The translations under genes and the position numbers were made by a program. A DNA stretch of 64,000 bases from a virus. Within the stretch, counting starts at the first letter, position 1; each line of letters starts with the position of its first letter. The stretch is taken from IMG/VR virus record IMGVR_UViG_3300038696_000205, positions 55,323 through 119,322 of that record. One strand, written 5' to 3'. The notes below the pieces were generated by a model. That model saw only the letters and a program-made list of their open reading frames with translations, had not been told where the DNA came from and did no database searches. Shown one piece after another: positions 16,547 to 25,244 of this stretch.

Positions 16547-16867
16547 TTAATCCTTTTGATTTTTTAACTTTTTTATTGGTTTCTTCCAACATTGGACCCA
16601 TATGTTTAACCAAGCGATTTGGAAATCGACTGCAAAGTAATAACTACTTGATTTGATTTGTGTATTGATTTTTAAGGTTATCCCAAAATCAAGCCAATCC
16701 CAGAAGACTGATGGTTTGATAAAATTATAGAGTTTGTATTCCATATTACAATAGCATTTATTTTTTGTTTTGCCACAACATGGCATATTTGGGCAATATT
16801 CATTCTCACATTTAGTACTTGTACTAACTCCATTACATAAGGTGCAATGGTAATATTTTTCACTCAT
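16547..16867 (-). CDS. Cysteine-rich N-terminal domain protein (106 aa)
   Basis: The first 45 residues carry four CxxC-type pairs (CTLC, CENEYC, CCG, CYC), consistent with a zinc-ribbon. The C-terminal half is Trp-rich and basic. Unknown function. Confidence 0.6.
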   Translation of the reverse strand: MSEKYYHCTLCNGVSTSTKCENEYCPNMPCCGKTKNKCYCNMEYKLYNFIKPSVFWDWLDFGITLKINTQIKSSSYYFAVDFQIAWLNIWVQCWKKPIKKLKNQKD

Positions 16868-16893
16868 TATAGGAAAGGTCTTTAACCGTTAAT

Positions 16894-16919
16894 GGGGGAT
16901 GCTCCTAAGAACATCCCCC
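16894..16919 (-). terminator. GC-rich hairpin after the OmpA-like gene
   Basis: Minus strand GGGGGATG-10 bases-CATCCCCC, unusually GC-rich for this genome, directly downstream of the OmpA-domain gene. No T run, so attenuator or 3'-end stabiliser are alternatives. Confidence 0.5.
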
Positions 16920-16939
16920 TGATTAACTTTAAAATGTGA

Positions 16940-17446
16940 TTACTTTACTTCAAGTCTAACTCTTCTAGACAAATCAACATTCTTACCATCGGTGGTATCA
17001 ACCTCACCAACGTAGTCTAATACTATTTGGCTAAGACTAACTCCATTACTTAAAAGCTTTGCAACTACTGCTTCTGCTCTGTCCTCTGACAACGTTAAGT
17101 TGTAATCAACACTTGCTGGAGGTGAAGCATAACCAGTTACATATACTCTGGTATCTTCGGTTAAAGCATCCGTGATTTTTTGAATTGCCTTACCAGCCTT
17201 AGAATTTAACTTTGGCATGTATTCACCCATGAGGGTTTCCTTCCATAACTTTGAATCTACTTCTACACTCTTTTTAAACTCTATAGAGGAAAAATCACCA
17301 GCGACATGAAAACCTAATGCACGCCATGATTTTATTTTATATTTTTTGGCCATTTCATCTTGGGCACCAAAGGCTAAATCAAGCTTTTCAACCACTTCCT
17401 TGAATTTTAGACCAGTTTTACTATCTTTTTTTGTTATAAAATACAT
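16940..17446 (-). CDS. OmpA-like C-terminal domain protein (168 aa)
   Basis: The C-terminal ~70 residues match the OmpA peptidoglycan-binding pattern: NLTLSEDRAEAVVAKLLSNG, then YVGE, then DLSRRVRLEV. There is no signal peptide, so it may be a virion or tail protein or a cytoplasmic adaptation. A GC-rich hairpin follows. Confidence 0.65.
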   Translation of the reverse strand: MYFITKKDSKTGLKFKEVVEKLDLAFGAQDEMAKKYKIKSWRALGFHVAGDFSSIEFKKSVEVDSKLWKETLMGEYMPKLNSKAGKAIQKITDALTEDTRVYVTGYASPPASVDYNLTLSEDRAEAVVAKLLSNGVSLSQIVLDYVGEVDTTDGKNVDLSRRVRLEVK

Positions 17447-17462
17447 ATTATATTTTTTTAAG

Positions 17463-17711
17463 TTATTTTAAAAATGGACTTGTAAATCCACGCAAATCCT
17501 TACCACACTCAGGACAAAAGTTATTTAAAAATTCTTTTACCCTTTCCACATGCACATAGTCATGACATTCAGCTTCTAACTTTTCCATTTCGTTAACTAT
17601 CTCCACTATGTTTGTGGTGTCGATGTCATACTGCCAATCCTTATACTCTTCATCCGCATCTTTACTAGTTGCGTTTAAGTATATTTCCAATTTTTTTAAT
17701 CTACTGAGCAT
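17463..17711 (-). CDS. Hypothetical protein with a C-terminal zinc pair (82 aa)
   Basis: Acidic helical N-terminal part, then CPECGKDLRGF near the C-terminus, a half zinc knuckle. Not recognised. Confidence 0.55.
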   Translation of the reverse strand: MLSRLKKLEIYLNATSKDADEEYKDWQYDIDTTNIVEIVNEMEKLEAECHDYVHVERVKEFLNNFCPECGKDLRGFTSPFLK

Positions 17712-17879
17712 TTAATTATTTCTGTAGTGTTTATTGTAGTAGTCTTCCCCGACTTGTTTTTTTAAATATTCTTCACCAGACATACCATATAATTCATAAT
17801 CACTAATTCTCTTACCCCGATACATTGAGATACCCAAAATGATAAAGACTAATAGGATAGTAAATGTGGTTATGAACAT
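17712..17879 (-). CDS. Small membrane protein (55 aa)
   Basis: MFITTFTILLVFIILGIS is a single transmembrane helix, followed by a charged tail (YRGKRISDYELYGMSGEEY). Stop abuts the next gene's start. Orientation and role unknown. Confidence 0.65.
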   Translation of the reverse strand: MFITTFTILLVFIILGISMYRGKRISDYELYGMSGEEYLKKQVGEDYYNKHYRNN

Positions 17880-17892
17880 TGTGAAACTCACG

Positions 17893-18414
17893 TTAATTTA
17901 TATAATTTTGAATAAATAATTTATACTTTTCGATATCGTTATCGACTTGACCAAATAAGTTTTTACATTTATCCCTATATTTTTCCTGATTACTTTTTAA
18001 GTGTAATTCTTGTGTCATGTATCTAGGGTATGTTACCCGATTTAACTTATAATACATAATTGATGCCCACCTATCGGCAAATATTTCTTCTTCGATTATT
18101 CCTTGGAAAAAGTGTTCAAAGTCTGGTCTTGACATTTTATCAAGTATGTTATCTTCACCAAGCTTTTTCATTCTAACGTAATGACCAATTTCATGTAAGA
18201 TTATATACATCCTGATTTCATCGGTCAACCTATAGTCGGATTCCAATTTATCAATATCAATATATATTCCGAAGATTGTTGCTAATCCGAGACCAAAACT
18301 TAGCTTGTTTGATTTAACGCTTATGTTTTTTTCTCGGATTATATCCAACACCCCCCTGAAATTATAATTTGTATCGGCATCTTTCTCTAAGAGATAGTTC
18401 TTAAAATTTTTCAT
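17893..18414 (-). CDS. Zinc metalloprotease-like protein (HEIGH)
   Basis: 173 aa. Residues ~75-80 read LHEIGH, the HExxH zinc site, with a downstream EEIFADRWA that may give the third ligand, as in ImmA/SprT-like proteases. The N-terminus MKNFKNYLLEKD resembles the T4 capsid-targeting pattern MKxxxxFLxE. It may be packaged and cleave a host or prohead protein; that is inference. Confidence 0.7.
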   Translation of the reverse strand: MKNFKNYLLEKDADTNYNFRGVLDIIREKNISVKSNKLSFGLGLATIFGIYIDIDKLESDYRLTDEIRMYIILHEIGHYVRMKKLGEDNILDKMSRPDFEHFFQGIIEEEIFADRWASIMYYKLNRVTYPRYMTQELHLKSNQEKYRDKCKNLFGQVDNDIEKYKLFIQNYIN

Positions 18415-18415
18415 A

Positions 18416-18943
18416 TTAAATTATTTTAATAGTTTCACCGATAACATGGTTAATCTGAAATGATTTAATAAAACCATTCCCGACCATACTTTCGAAATAT
18501 TGCTTAAAGGTAACAATATGTTCTATCCTATCCTCGAACATGTTTACATGGTCGATAGGTTTGTTCTTACTCAACACATCGGCAATCTGCTCTATCTTGT
18601 TGGTAAGGGTGTCGCCACCGTAGTTGTATCTATATTCATCAAACACTAATTTATGTTTTTCTAATATAGCTTCAACCTCCTTATGTAATTTAGTCCGTCT
18701 ACCAGTAAGCATGATATTGTGAGAGTTTGGTTTTGAGGACAAACTCTTGTATTCTTCAATAACCGCTTCGATTACTGGTTGTTCGAATACTTCACAATCA
18801 AGAGATTCTGGTTTACTCCACCATCCAATATGAGGCCATTTCTTACCAGTTTTTTCAAGCCAGATGGCTTTACCAGTCTCTGGGATTTGTGTGTCTACCA
18901 AGGTAGAATCAAAATCAAAAATATTTAAAACTTTTGCACTCAT
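18416..18943 (-). CDS. HAD phosphatase, Swiss-Army-Knife RNA-repair type
   Basis: 175 aa. Motif I FDFDSTLVDT, then GWWSKPESL, then motif II LTGRRTKLHKEV and a late MFEDR. This layout matches the HAD_SAK family, named for phosphatase domains of predicted RNA-repair proteins. Such an enzyme could remove terminal phosphates from RNA. It would fit the other RNA-end enzymes here (KptA, 2H, Thg1-like), although it sits ~13-36 kb from them. Confidence 0.65.
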   Translation of the reverse strand: MSAKVLNIFDFDSTLVDTQIPETGKAIWLEKTGKKWPHIGWWSKPESLDCEVFEQPVIEAVIEEYKSLSSKPNSHNIMLTGRRTKLHKEVEAILEKHKLVFDEYRYNYGGDTLTNKIEQIADVLSKNKPIDHVNMFEDRIEHIVTFKQYFESMVGNGFIKSFQINHVIGETIKII

Positions 18944-18961
18944 ATTATTATTGTTTTTTAA

Positions 18962-19342
18962 TTAGAACGGTAAATCATCATCTTCGTAAGACCCATCAGT
19001 TGAATCCGACATAGCTGGCATTTTAGGTGTTACGTTCGCTTGTGCGGTCTGACCAGCAGCTGCGTTTTGTCCAACTTGGATTCTCCAACCTTGAAGGGAG
19101 TTAAAATATTTAACCTCACCTTGTGGGTTGGTCCATTCTCTACCTCTGATGTTGATGTGGACGATTACATCCTGGCCAACTTGGAAATTATTCAATTCTT
19201 CAACCTTATCCTGGATGAATTCGATTTGAATTGATTGTGGATATTGTTCCGCTGTTACAATAACCAACTCCCTTTTTCTAAAATTGTTAGTCCCAATCGT
19301 TTGGGTGTCTCCAATTAACTTAATTTTTCCTTGTACTTCCAT
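18962..19342 (-). CDS. DUF3127 protein, SSB-like
   Basis: 126 aa. An OB-like beta-rich core (KIKLIGDTQTIGTNNFRKRE, then VIVHINIRGREW) and a glycine/alanine linker ending YEDDDLPF. That acidic tip copies the C-terminal tip of bacterial SSB. DUF3127 is common in Bacteroidota. Likely binds single-stranded DNA during phage replication and recruits partners through the tail. Confidence 0.75.
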   Translation of the reverse strand: MEVQGKIKLIGDTQTIGTNNFRKRELVIVTAEQYPQSIQIEFIQDKVEELNNFQVGQDVIVHINIRGREWTNPQGEVKYFNSLQGWRIQVGQNAAAGQTAQANVTPKMPAMSDSTDGSYEDDDLPF

Positions 19343-19394
19343 TTAATTTAAATTTTAATTATTTATTATTTAGGCAAATATATTACTTTTTTAT

Positions 19395-19640
19395 TTAAGA
19401 ATCAACTTCTGATATAATTTTAACAACTACTATTTGCATTGCATCGGAATCCTTTGACCATAGTTTATCCCAAATTTTACCTAGGAACCCCTTTTCGGAA
19501 ACAATGATTACGTATTGATTCATTTCGGTTTGTTGTTCTTTGGATATTTTACCATGCCTGACCATTTCTTTTAAGAAAACTTCCTTAAACTGGTTTGCTG
19601 ATTCCGTTAGTGCTCTAGCACCCATTGTATATGCTACCAT
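19395..19640 (-). CDS. Hypothetical protein (81 aa)
   Basis: MVAYTMGARALTESANQFKE; helical, soluble, no cysteines. Own short gene between the SSB-like gene and a tail-anchored protein. Not recognised. Confidence 0.55.
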   Translation of the reverse strand: MVAYTMGARALTESANQFKEVFLKEMVRHGKISKEQQTEMNQYVIIVSEKGFLGKIWDKLWSKDSDAMQIVVVKIISEVDS

Positions 19641-19651
19641 ATTTCATTCTT

Positions 19652-20017
19652 TTATTTTAACAAAGATAGTAATAATCTAACACATATGCAAGTTAAAATA
19701 CCGATAAAATAATATTTTATTTTAATCTTCGTGATTTTATCTCTTTCTACACTAATTAAACTACCATAAATCCGTTTGGTTGCACTACCCAATAAATTCT
19801 TTGTAATTGGGCCGTGAGCATTAATGACCTGTTTGAGTGCACCACTTATACCGTTGGTGTATATTCTTTTGGTTTTCTTTAATTTCTCAATAGTCTTTAA
19901 GTTTACGGTTTCGTACTTATTAACAATGTTGACCATATTATTGATAGTGGGTTCGGGCTTATTCAATTCAAGTTCGATTGCATCTTTAAGTTTCTCTTCC
20001 CTACTTTTATATCTCAT
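19652..20017 (-). CDS. Tail-anchored hypothetical protein (121 aa)
   Basis: Charged helical N-terminal 100 residues with a C-terminal hydrophobic segment (YFIGILTCICVRLLLSLL), so probably anchored in the inner membrane with its bulk in the cytoplasm. Unknown function. Confidence 0.6.
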   Translation of the reverse strand: MRYKSREEKLKDAIELELNKPEPTINNMVNIVNKYETVNLKTIEKLKKTKRIYTNGISGALKQVINAHGPITKNLLGSATKRIYGSLISVERDKITKIKIKYYFIGILTCICVRLLLSLLK

Positions 20018-20034
20018 GTGATAAATTTATTAAT

Positions 20035-20066
20035 AAAAAACCCCATAATTTAATTATGGGGTTTTT
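20035..20066. terminator. Rho-independent terminator
   Basis: AAAAAACCCCATAATT-TAATTATGGGGTTTTT: a perfect stem with A and T runs on both sides. It ends the transcript of the A1-like gene. Confidence 0.85.
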
Positions 20067-20082
20067 AGTTGTTATTTAAAAT

Positions 20083-22758
20083 TTAGTCGAAGGTGGTATA
20101 ACAAACCTTACCATATTTATCCCTAGAGAACGTAATGTGTTGTGCTTTACCGTCCTTATGAATCAATACATGTGATTGTGCCCATGAACTTGGTCCCTCA
20201 TTGTATCCAACCCTTAACTTAGTTGTAGTTCCAACCGCTATTGCACCATCTTTTCTCCCAGGTGAGTTTCCAGTTAAAGATACAGTACCATCTTTTGCTG
20301 ATTGTACCCAAAAACATTGATTATCAACAGATACACAATAAACTTTAGTCTTTGTGGTTTGATATGAATTAAAACCCCACCCATTAAACCTAGAATCATG
20401 ATTCATTTTCTTACTATTTCTAATAAAATTCCTATCACTAGACCAAGTAATTATATTTAATGTTTTATGATTATCATTTTCATGTTCTCTTTTATTTATT
20501 CTATGAGAATACCCTAATCTATTTAAGGCTGATGATACAACATTTGCTTCAACTTTATTTGTTGTAGAATATTGGTTACCATTATTACCAGTATCATATG
20601 TACCATCCCAATACTTAAGTTCATCAACTAAGACTTCTAATGATTTATTATCCCATTCCAATATTTCAACTGAAATATTTTTAACCGATTTTAAATTATA
20701 TTTATATTCCATTAAAGTTTTATACAAGTCACCTCTAGTTGATATATAACCATCAAAATGTTCTTCAATGTCAGTGTATGTAACTAATTCAGAACCAAAT
20801 AATTCTTTTAGTCGTTCTATTTTCCTGGCTTTTTTTAAATTAAACCTAATTCTATAACCATTTTGTGAACCATCGGCAGCGATAGAAACTATTTGTCTTA
20901 TATGTTTTTCTGGAATACTTTTTCCGTAAATTTCTTCTGGTAATGCAGATATAGGTAATTCCGAAGACGACCTAGTACATATTGCCTGACTAGCTGGTAT
21001 ATAATCACCCCCATTCATCATTAACATATGTTTATCAGTAAAGGTTTGTTCAAAACCATTACCCTTTATTTGTAACATAACCCCATCATAATCAGTTTCA
21101 ATAAATTCATTAACTCTATTCCAGACATTTCTGTTAGTATTTGGGTCATAACTTAATATTTCATCACCAACACTAATAGCTCTTATTTCTTTCCAACCAC
21201 TATTTTTGGTTTGTACCTTATATTCGGCTGGTAAGCAGTGATAATGTCCTACTATAATCTTGGTATTTAACTTCCTAAACTGCACTAGGGAGCCTCTGGA
21301 GCCGTTGGCTCCTGAATCCCCATGTTGCCCAAGTTCCCAATCTAAAACCCTATAGCTATCACTCCTATCAAGTGTAATGAACTTTGGAAATTTCCTATTG
21401 ATTAGTTCTGGAATAACACCCATTACTTTTTCTGGTGTTTCACCGTGTTGTTTCAATAGTATTGCGCTATATTCCATATAAAGCGGTGAGTTCTTATAGG
21501 TCGGTTGTTTCTTCCAGTCACCGTTTTTCAGCCATCTATCCAAGAAATCGTCATGATTACTTCTAACTATGACCACATTCTCAAATTTATTGAATGGTTT
21601 AAGTCCGACCATTAATTCATCAATCTCCTTACCTAGGTCGTTGGTGTTGTTTATTTCTTTACCGTATTGGATAAACGGGTCTTTCATTGCGTGATGTGAA
21701 ATACTATAACCATCGAACACATCATGTAATACCACATGTTTAGGTGTTAACCTTTTCATAAGTTTAAAGGTTTTCTTCAATACCTTAGGGTCATGATGCC
21801 CATAGTGTAAATCGCCCAATATACAAGCCTCTACTTCGGTTATCTTCTTAATTCTTGATTCACCCACCCATTCAAAAGGTTCGGCACCACAATTTGCCTT
21901 TACCCACATAGGTTTGTCCAATGGGTCATCGAATACGATTGGTTGTCTTTTACCCTTGAACTTTACATTATAGTAAAGGTCGGTGAAATCACCATCATCA
22001 TCAGCGGTAACTTGTCTTAAATGGAATGTTTTATCATCCTGTATTTCTACAACGACAAAACCTAACATGTGGTGGAACTCACCTTTTTTACCAGCTTTTG
22101 AATCGGTATAATTACCTTGGGTACAGGCACCAGTGGACAACATCATCTTTGGTTTATTTGACTCCAATACTGAAATCATTTCCATTTGCACCTTTGGGTG
22201 TCCGAATACGCATGAGTTTATACCAGACATACCTTGTAACCCAGTTAATGGGTTTACAGCCGTTGGTTGTATCTTAACATCAGACATAATGGATACAAAC
22301 TCGTGTACGTCATGTCTAGCGGCATCCAAGTATTCCTTTATGGAAGGATGCCAAAAATCCTGACCCTTATCTACGAATACGGACGTAGGGTTTCTATATC
22401 TACCAGCGATTACATGAAAGTCTGCATTAATTTCAGCCGCATACGCTAACATGTTTTTAATAAAACGTTCTTCGACTGGTGTGTTGTTCTGTGCCCAGGT
22501 AATAATAAATCTAGTTACATTTCTATTATATTGTCTACCCTTGGCTTTGATTAGTTCTGGTGATTCAATTTCATTTTTTTCGGAAAGTTTTAACTTTTCC
22601 GATACCCATTTCCTGATGGTTCTTTCACTTACACCAAACTTTTTGCCGAGATTGAAAGCTCTGGTTTCCCATGGGTCACCACTTTTATCATGATAGACAC
22701 TTTTTATTAAATCAATGTCACCTTCGGTTAATGTTTTAAACTTTTTTTTGTTCTTCAT
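20083..22758 (-). CDS. T5 A1-like metallophosphoesterase with an intein
   Basis: 891 aa including a 324-residue intein. The N-terminus has a helix-turn-helix (FGVSERTIRKWVSEKLK). The enzyme domain shows metallophosphoesterase motifs: CILGDLHYGHHD, VVLHDVFDGY, VVIVRSNHDDF and GHYH. The layout resembles phage T5 pre-early A1, tied to host DNA degradation; that role is by analogy. The intein interrupts the last metal motif (GHYH/SPG), so the enzyme is probably inactive until splicing. A terminator follows. Confidence 0.75.
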   Translation of the reverse strand: MKNKKKFKTLTEGDIDLIKSVYHDKSGDPWETRAFNLGKKFGVSERTIRKWVSEKLKLSEKNEIESPELIKAKGRQYNRNVTRFIITWAQNNTPVEERFIKNMLAYAAEINADFHVIAGRYRNPTSVFVDKGQDFWHPSIKEYLDAARHDVHEFVSIMSDVKIQPTAVNPLTGLQGMSGINSCVFGHPKVQMEMISVLESNKPKMMLSTGACTQGNYTDSKAGKKGEFHHMLGFVVVEIQDDKTFHLRQVTADDDGDFTDLYYNVKFKGKRQPIVFDDPLDKPMWVKANCGAEPFEWVGESRIKKITEVEACILGDLHYGHHDPKVLKKTFKLMKRLTPKHVVLHDVFDGYSISHHAMKDPFIQYGKEINNTNDLGKEIDELMVGLKPFNKFENVVIVRSNHDDFLDRWLKNGDWKKQPTYKNSPLYMEYSAILLKQHGETPEKVMGVIPELINRKFPKFITLDRSDSYRVLDWELGQHGDSGANGSRGSLVQFRKLNTKIIVGHYHCLPAEYKVQTKNSGWKEIRAISVGDEILSYDPNTNRNVWNRVNEFIETDYDGVMLQIKGNGFEQTFTDKHMLMMNGGDYIPASQAICTRSSSELPISALPEEIYGKSIPEKHIRQIVSIAADGSQNGYRIRFNLKKARKIERLKELFGSELVTYTDIEEHFDGYISTRGDLYKTLMEYKYNLKSVKNISVEILEWDNKSLEVLVDELKYWDGTYDTGNNGNQYSTTNKVEANVVSSALNRLGYSHRINKREHENDNHKTLNIITWSSDRNFIRNSKKMNHDSRFNGWGFNSYQTTKTKVYCVSVDNQCFWVQSAKDGTVSLTGNSPGRKDGAIAVGTTTKLRVGYNEGPSSWAQSHVLIHKDGKAQHITFSRDKYGKVCYTTFD
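20266..21237 (-). other. Intein in the A1-like gene
   Basis: Block A is CLPAEYKVQTKNSGW with Cys1; block B is FTDKHMLM; block F is KVYCVSVDNQCFWV; block G is VSLTGN followed by Ser+1. The penultimate residue is Gly where His is usual. A middle segment with YWDGTYDTG and NRLGY resembles a LAGLIDADG-type homing domain. Insertion is exactly after GHYH, a catalytic motif. Confidence 0.85.
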
Positions 22759-22808
22759 TCTTTAATTTTTATATTTAGGGTTAAAGCCCCATCGTTATAT
22801 TGGACCAG

Positions 22809-23342
22809 TTAAGTAGTTTTTAATAATATTTCCTTAACTTTCTTTTTAGCTTTAAAAAGTGTAGCTTTTGAGGTCCCTGGGTTCAACCCAAGTTCTTTGG
22901 TTATTTCATTGTGTGAATAACCGTCTAACACAAACATGTTAAATATAGTTTTATATTTTGGACTTAATAAGTGAATCGCATTAAATATTTCACTTAAGGT
23001 ATATTGACTTTCCAAATCATATTCGGAATCATCTGATTCAAATTTAGATAAGTCCGTATTCTCCGAATACTTAATCTTCAAGGCCCTTGTTTGGTCAACA
23101 CAATAATGAATGCATAAACCTTTGACCCAAGCACCTAGTTCGGCAACCGTATCACCTATAAATAAATCTATTTTATCGAATATTTTTATAAAGCATTCCT
23201 GAATATAATCTTTACCAGTAGCTTCGTTCGGTACATATCTCATACACGTATTAAATACGGTTGAATACATCATATTATATAATTCATCCTGTGCCTTACT
23301 ATCCTTAATAAGACATAATTCTATTGTTTTTCTAAACGCCAT
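22809..23342 (-). CDS. ECF-type sigma factor
   Basis: 177 aa. Region 2: AQDELYNMMYSTVFNTCMRY and DYIQECFIKIFDKI. Region 4: LSPKYKTIFNMFVLDGYSHN followed by EITKELGLNPGTSKATL. This is the arrangement of Bacteroidota ECF sigmas. Its start overlaps the prs stop. It is the second sigma factor in the window and may switch transcription to a gene class. Confidence 0.85.
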   Translation of the reverse strand: MAFRKTIELCLIKDSKAQDELYNMMYSTVFNTCMRYVPNEATGKDYIQECFIKIFDKIDLFIGDTVAELGAWVKGLCIHYCVDQTRALKIKYSENTDLSKFESDDSEYDLESQYTLSEIFNAIHLLSPKYKTIFNMFVLDGYSHNEITKELGLNPGTSKATLFKAKKKVKEILLKTT

Positions 23343-24340
23343 TATTTTCCAACTTTTAATAATTCAATACTAATACTTTTACTAATCCCCTTTATAGCTT
23401 TGGCTATTTGGTCAGCTATACTGACCTCTGTTACAATTTCATCTATATCGATATATAAGTCACCTAAAACGAATCCCTCGCCTATCGGTAACGAATCGGT
23501 ACAGTAGAATTTTTCCAAACCAGAATTAAATAACCTCTCCAACGCTGAACCACTTAACACACCGTGAGTTATAATTGCACTAACACTCTTTGCCCCCATT
23601 TCCAATAAATGGTCGGCAGCTTTGACCAAAGTACCGCATGTGTCGGCCATATCATCGATAATCATAACGTCCTTATCGGTAACATCACCTATCAGGACCA
23701 TCCTGTCAATTTCATTTGCCCTGATTCTAGTCTTATCTATCATAACCATTGGTAGGTCATAATCATATAAGCTGGCAACCCTATCTCTAAACCCCTTAAC
23801 CCTTTTGGTGGCCCCAGCATCTGGACTACATAGAATTAAGTTATGGTTTGTTGCTTCATGATAATCCGCTATGATTTCATCGAACATATATTTACCCTCC
23901 ATGTGTATAACTGGAATATTGAAAAAGCCTTGTGTTTGGTTGGCATGTAAGTCAAATAGGATAACCGATGTTGCCCCTCTATTTTCTAACATCTCGGCAA
24001 TTATTTTACCACCTATGGCCCCTCTTGGTTGGTTCCTTTTGTCACTTCTCCCATATGGGTAGTAGGTGATTATTGGTATGATTTCCTTGGCACCAGCCCT
24101 TTTTGCGGCATCTATCGCTAGGTTCAACATCATAATCTTATCTGAATCGTTAGGTGATGTGACTATGTAAATAGTTCTACCTCTAATCGATGTCAGATAG
24201 TCAGCCGACATTTCCATATCTGAAAATATTTCCGTATTGATTTCACCCTCTACAAATGCAACTTCTTCTTTCCTTAATTCGGAGAATAATTTACTTTTTA
24301 AAGTTTTTCTTTTTTCTAAAAAAAATATGATTGGTTCCAT
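23342..24340 (-). CDS. prs: Ribose-phosphate pyrophosphokinase (PRPP synthetase)
   Basis: 332 aa, usual length. Key parts: YYPYGRSDKRNQPRGAIGGK (catalytic flexible loop), FDLHANQTQGFF (ATP/metal His), CSPDAGATKRV and VMIIDDMADTCGTLVKA (PRPP loop). Makes PRPP from ribose-5-phosphate and ATP. PRPP is the co-substrate of the phage NAMPT, so the gene fits the NAD+ module. Follows ECF sigma with a 1-base overlap. Confidence 0.95.
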   Translation of the reverse strand: MEPIIFFLEKRKTLKSKLFSELRKEEVAFVEGEINTEIFSDMEMSADYLTSIRGRTIYIVTSPNDSDKIMMLNLAIDAAKRAGAKEIIPIITYYPYGRSDKRNQPRGAIGGKIIAEMLENRGATSVILFDLHANQTQGFFNIPVIHMEGKYMFDEIIADYHEATNHNLILCSPDAGATKRVKGFRDRVASLYDYDLPMVMIDKTRIRANEIDRMVLIGDVTDKDVMIIDDMADTCGTLVKAADHLLEMGAKSVSAIITHGVLSGSALERLFNSGLEKFYCTDSLPIGEGFVLGDLYIDIDEIVTEVSIADQIAKAIKGISKSISIELLKVGK

Positions 24341-24345
24341 GTGGT

Positions 24346-24693
24346 TTATTTTTTAATTAGTTTCCACTCCCTAATGTGGAACTTGGTTTTATACTCACCA
24401 AGTTCGAATGTTTGTGCATTTAAAATAATTTCGATTGCTAACGGTAATTCGATAAGTAATTTATCCATCTCCGTTTTTTGTTCCTCGGTCCAATCAAATG
24501 GGTCACCCTCGAACGGGTCGAAGTCTTCTGGTTGCCCATATAATATAACCCCCATATCCTCATGGTGATTAAGTCCACCAAATGGGGTTCCCCCAAATGT
24601 TGATATTGTAGTAAAATCCTCTATATCGGCCCAAGTTAGGTGTTTAACCAATTTTAAATGTTCTTCTTTTAATTCAAATTTTATAATGCTCAT
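24346..24693 (-). CDS. Hypothetical protein (115 aa)
   Basis: Acidic, aromatic-rich protein (FGGTPFGGLNHHEDMGVILY, DFDPFEGDPFDWTEEQ). Five bases from prs, so co-transcribed. The acidic middle might mimic a nucleic-acid surface, but no family is recognised. Confidence 0.6.
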   Translation of the reverse strand: MSIIKFELKEEHLKLVKHLTWADIEDFTTISTFGGTPFGGLNHHEDMGVILYGQPEDFDPFEGDPFDWTEEQKTEMDKLLIELPLAIEIILNAQTFELGEYKTKFHIREWKLIKK

Positions 24694-24743
24694 ATTATTG
24701 TTTTATTGTTACAAATATAGTATATTATATATTATGATTCAAC

Positions 24744-24998
24744 CTATTTATAAATTTCTTTTATTATTTCTATTGGTAAACCCCATTTTTTCATTAATCT
24801 ATGTGGATGTTCATTTTTACATACTTCCGTAAAATTATGATATTTAGATTTATTTAAGTGTTTTATATAATCATCTATATTTTTAAATTTATTTTTAGTT
24901 CTTAAATCATTTAAAATTTTATAATCTATATTTTCAAATAATTTATATTTTTTTATTCTTTTAAATAATTCAAAATTTAATTTTTTAATATCGCTCAT
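24744..24998 (-). CDS. Very AT-rich hypothetical protein (84 aa), start uncertain
   Basis: Lys/Asn/Ile-rich and more AT-rich than its neighbours. The open frame extends upstream to ~25115 without an ATG (ITQEQILKYKIKLKFPNLL), so either a non-ATG start is used or a frameshift has removed the natural N-terminus (a short MNNKIIKTTN lies out of frame). The base composition suggests homing-nuclease-like mobile DNA. Confidence 0.45.
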   Translation of the reverse strand: MSDIKKLNFELFKRIKKYKLFENIDYKILNDLRTKNKFKNIDDYIKHLNKSKYHNFTEVCKNEHPHRLMKKWGLPIEIIKEIYK

Positions 24999-25118
24999 TT
25001 TTTTATTTTCAACAAATTTTAACTCATCAGCGGTTAATAAATTTGGGAATTTTAATTTAATTTTATATTTTAATATTTGTTCCTGAGTGATATTCTTATT
25101 TGTAATTAAATTAATTGT

Positions 25119-25244
25119 AGTTAGTTGTTTTTATAATTTTATTGTTCATAGTTATTATTTTAATTATTACTTATTATTTTAACAAAAGTACTCAAATAAT
25201 AAGTAATAATCAAGTTTTCAGACATATTTATATAGAAAGAAAAT
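25119..25244. promoter_or_regulatory. Divergent AT-rich intergenic region
   Basis: Separates the minus-strand AT-rich gene from the plus-strand lysozyme. Contains repeated ACTTATTATT stretches (inverted AATAATAAGTAATAATCAAG on the other side) that could be promoter or regulator sites for the lysozyme; no clean TAnnTTTG is seen on the plus strand. Confidence 0.3.

Noticed and set aside
16678-16863. Second frame of 61 aa overlapping the cysteine-rich gene
   Set aside because: It lies inside the 106-aa gene in another frame; the zinc-ribbon frame is clearly the real one.
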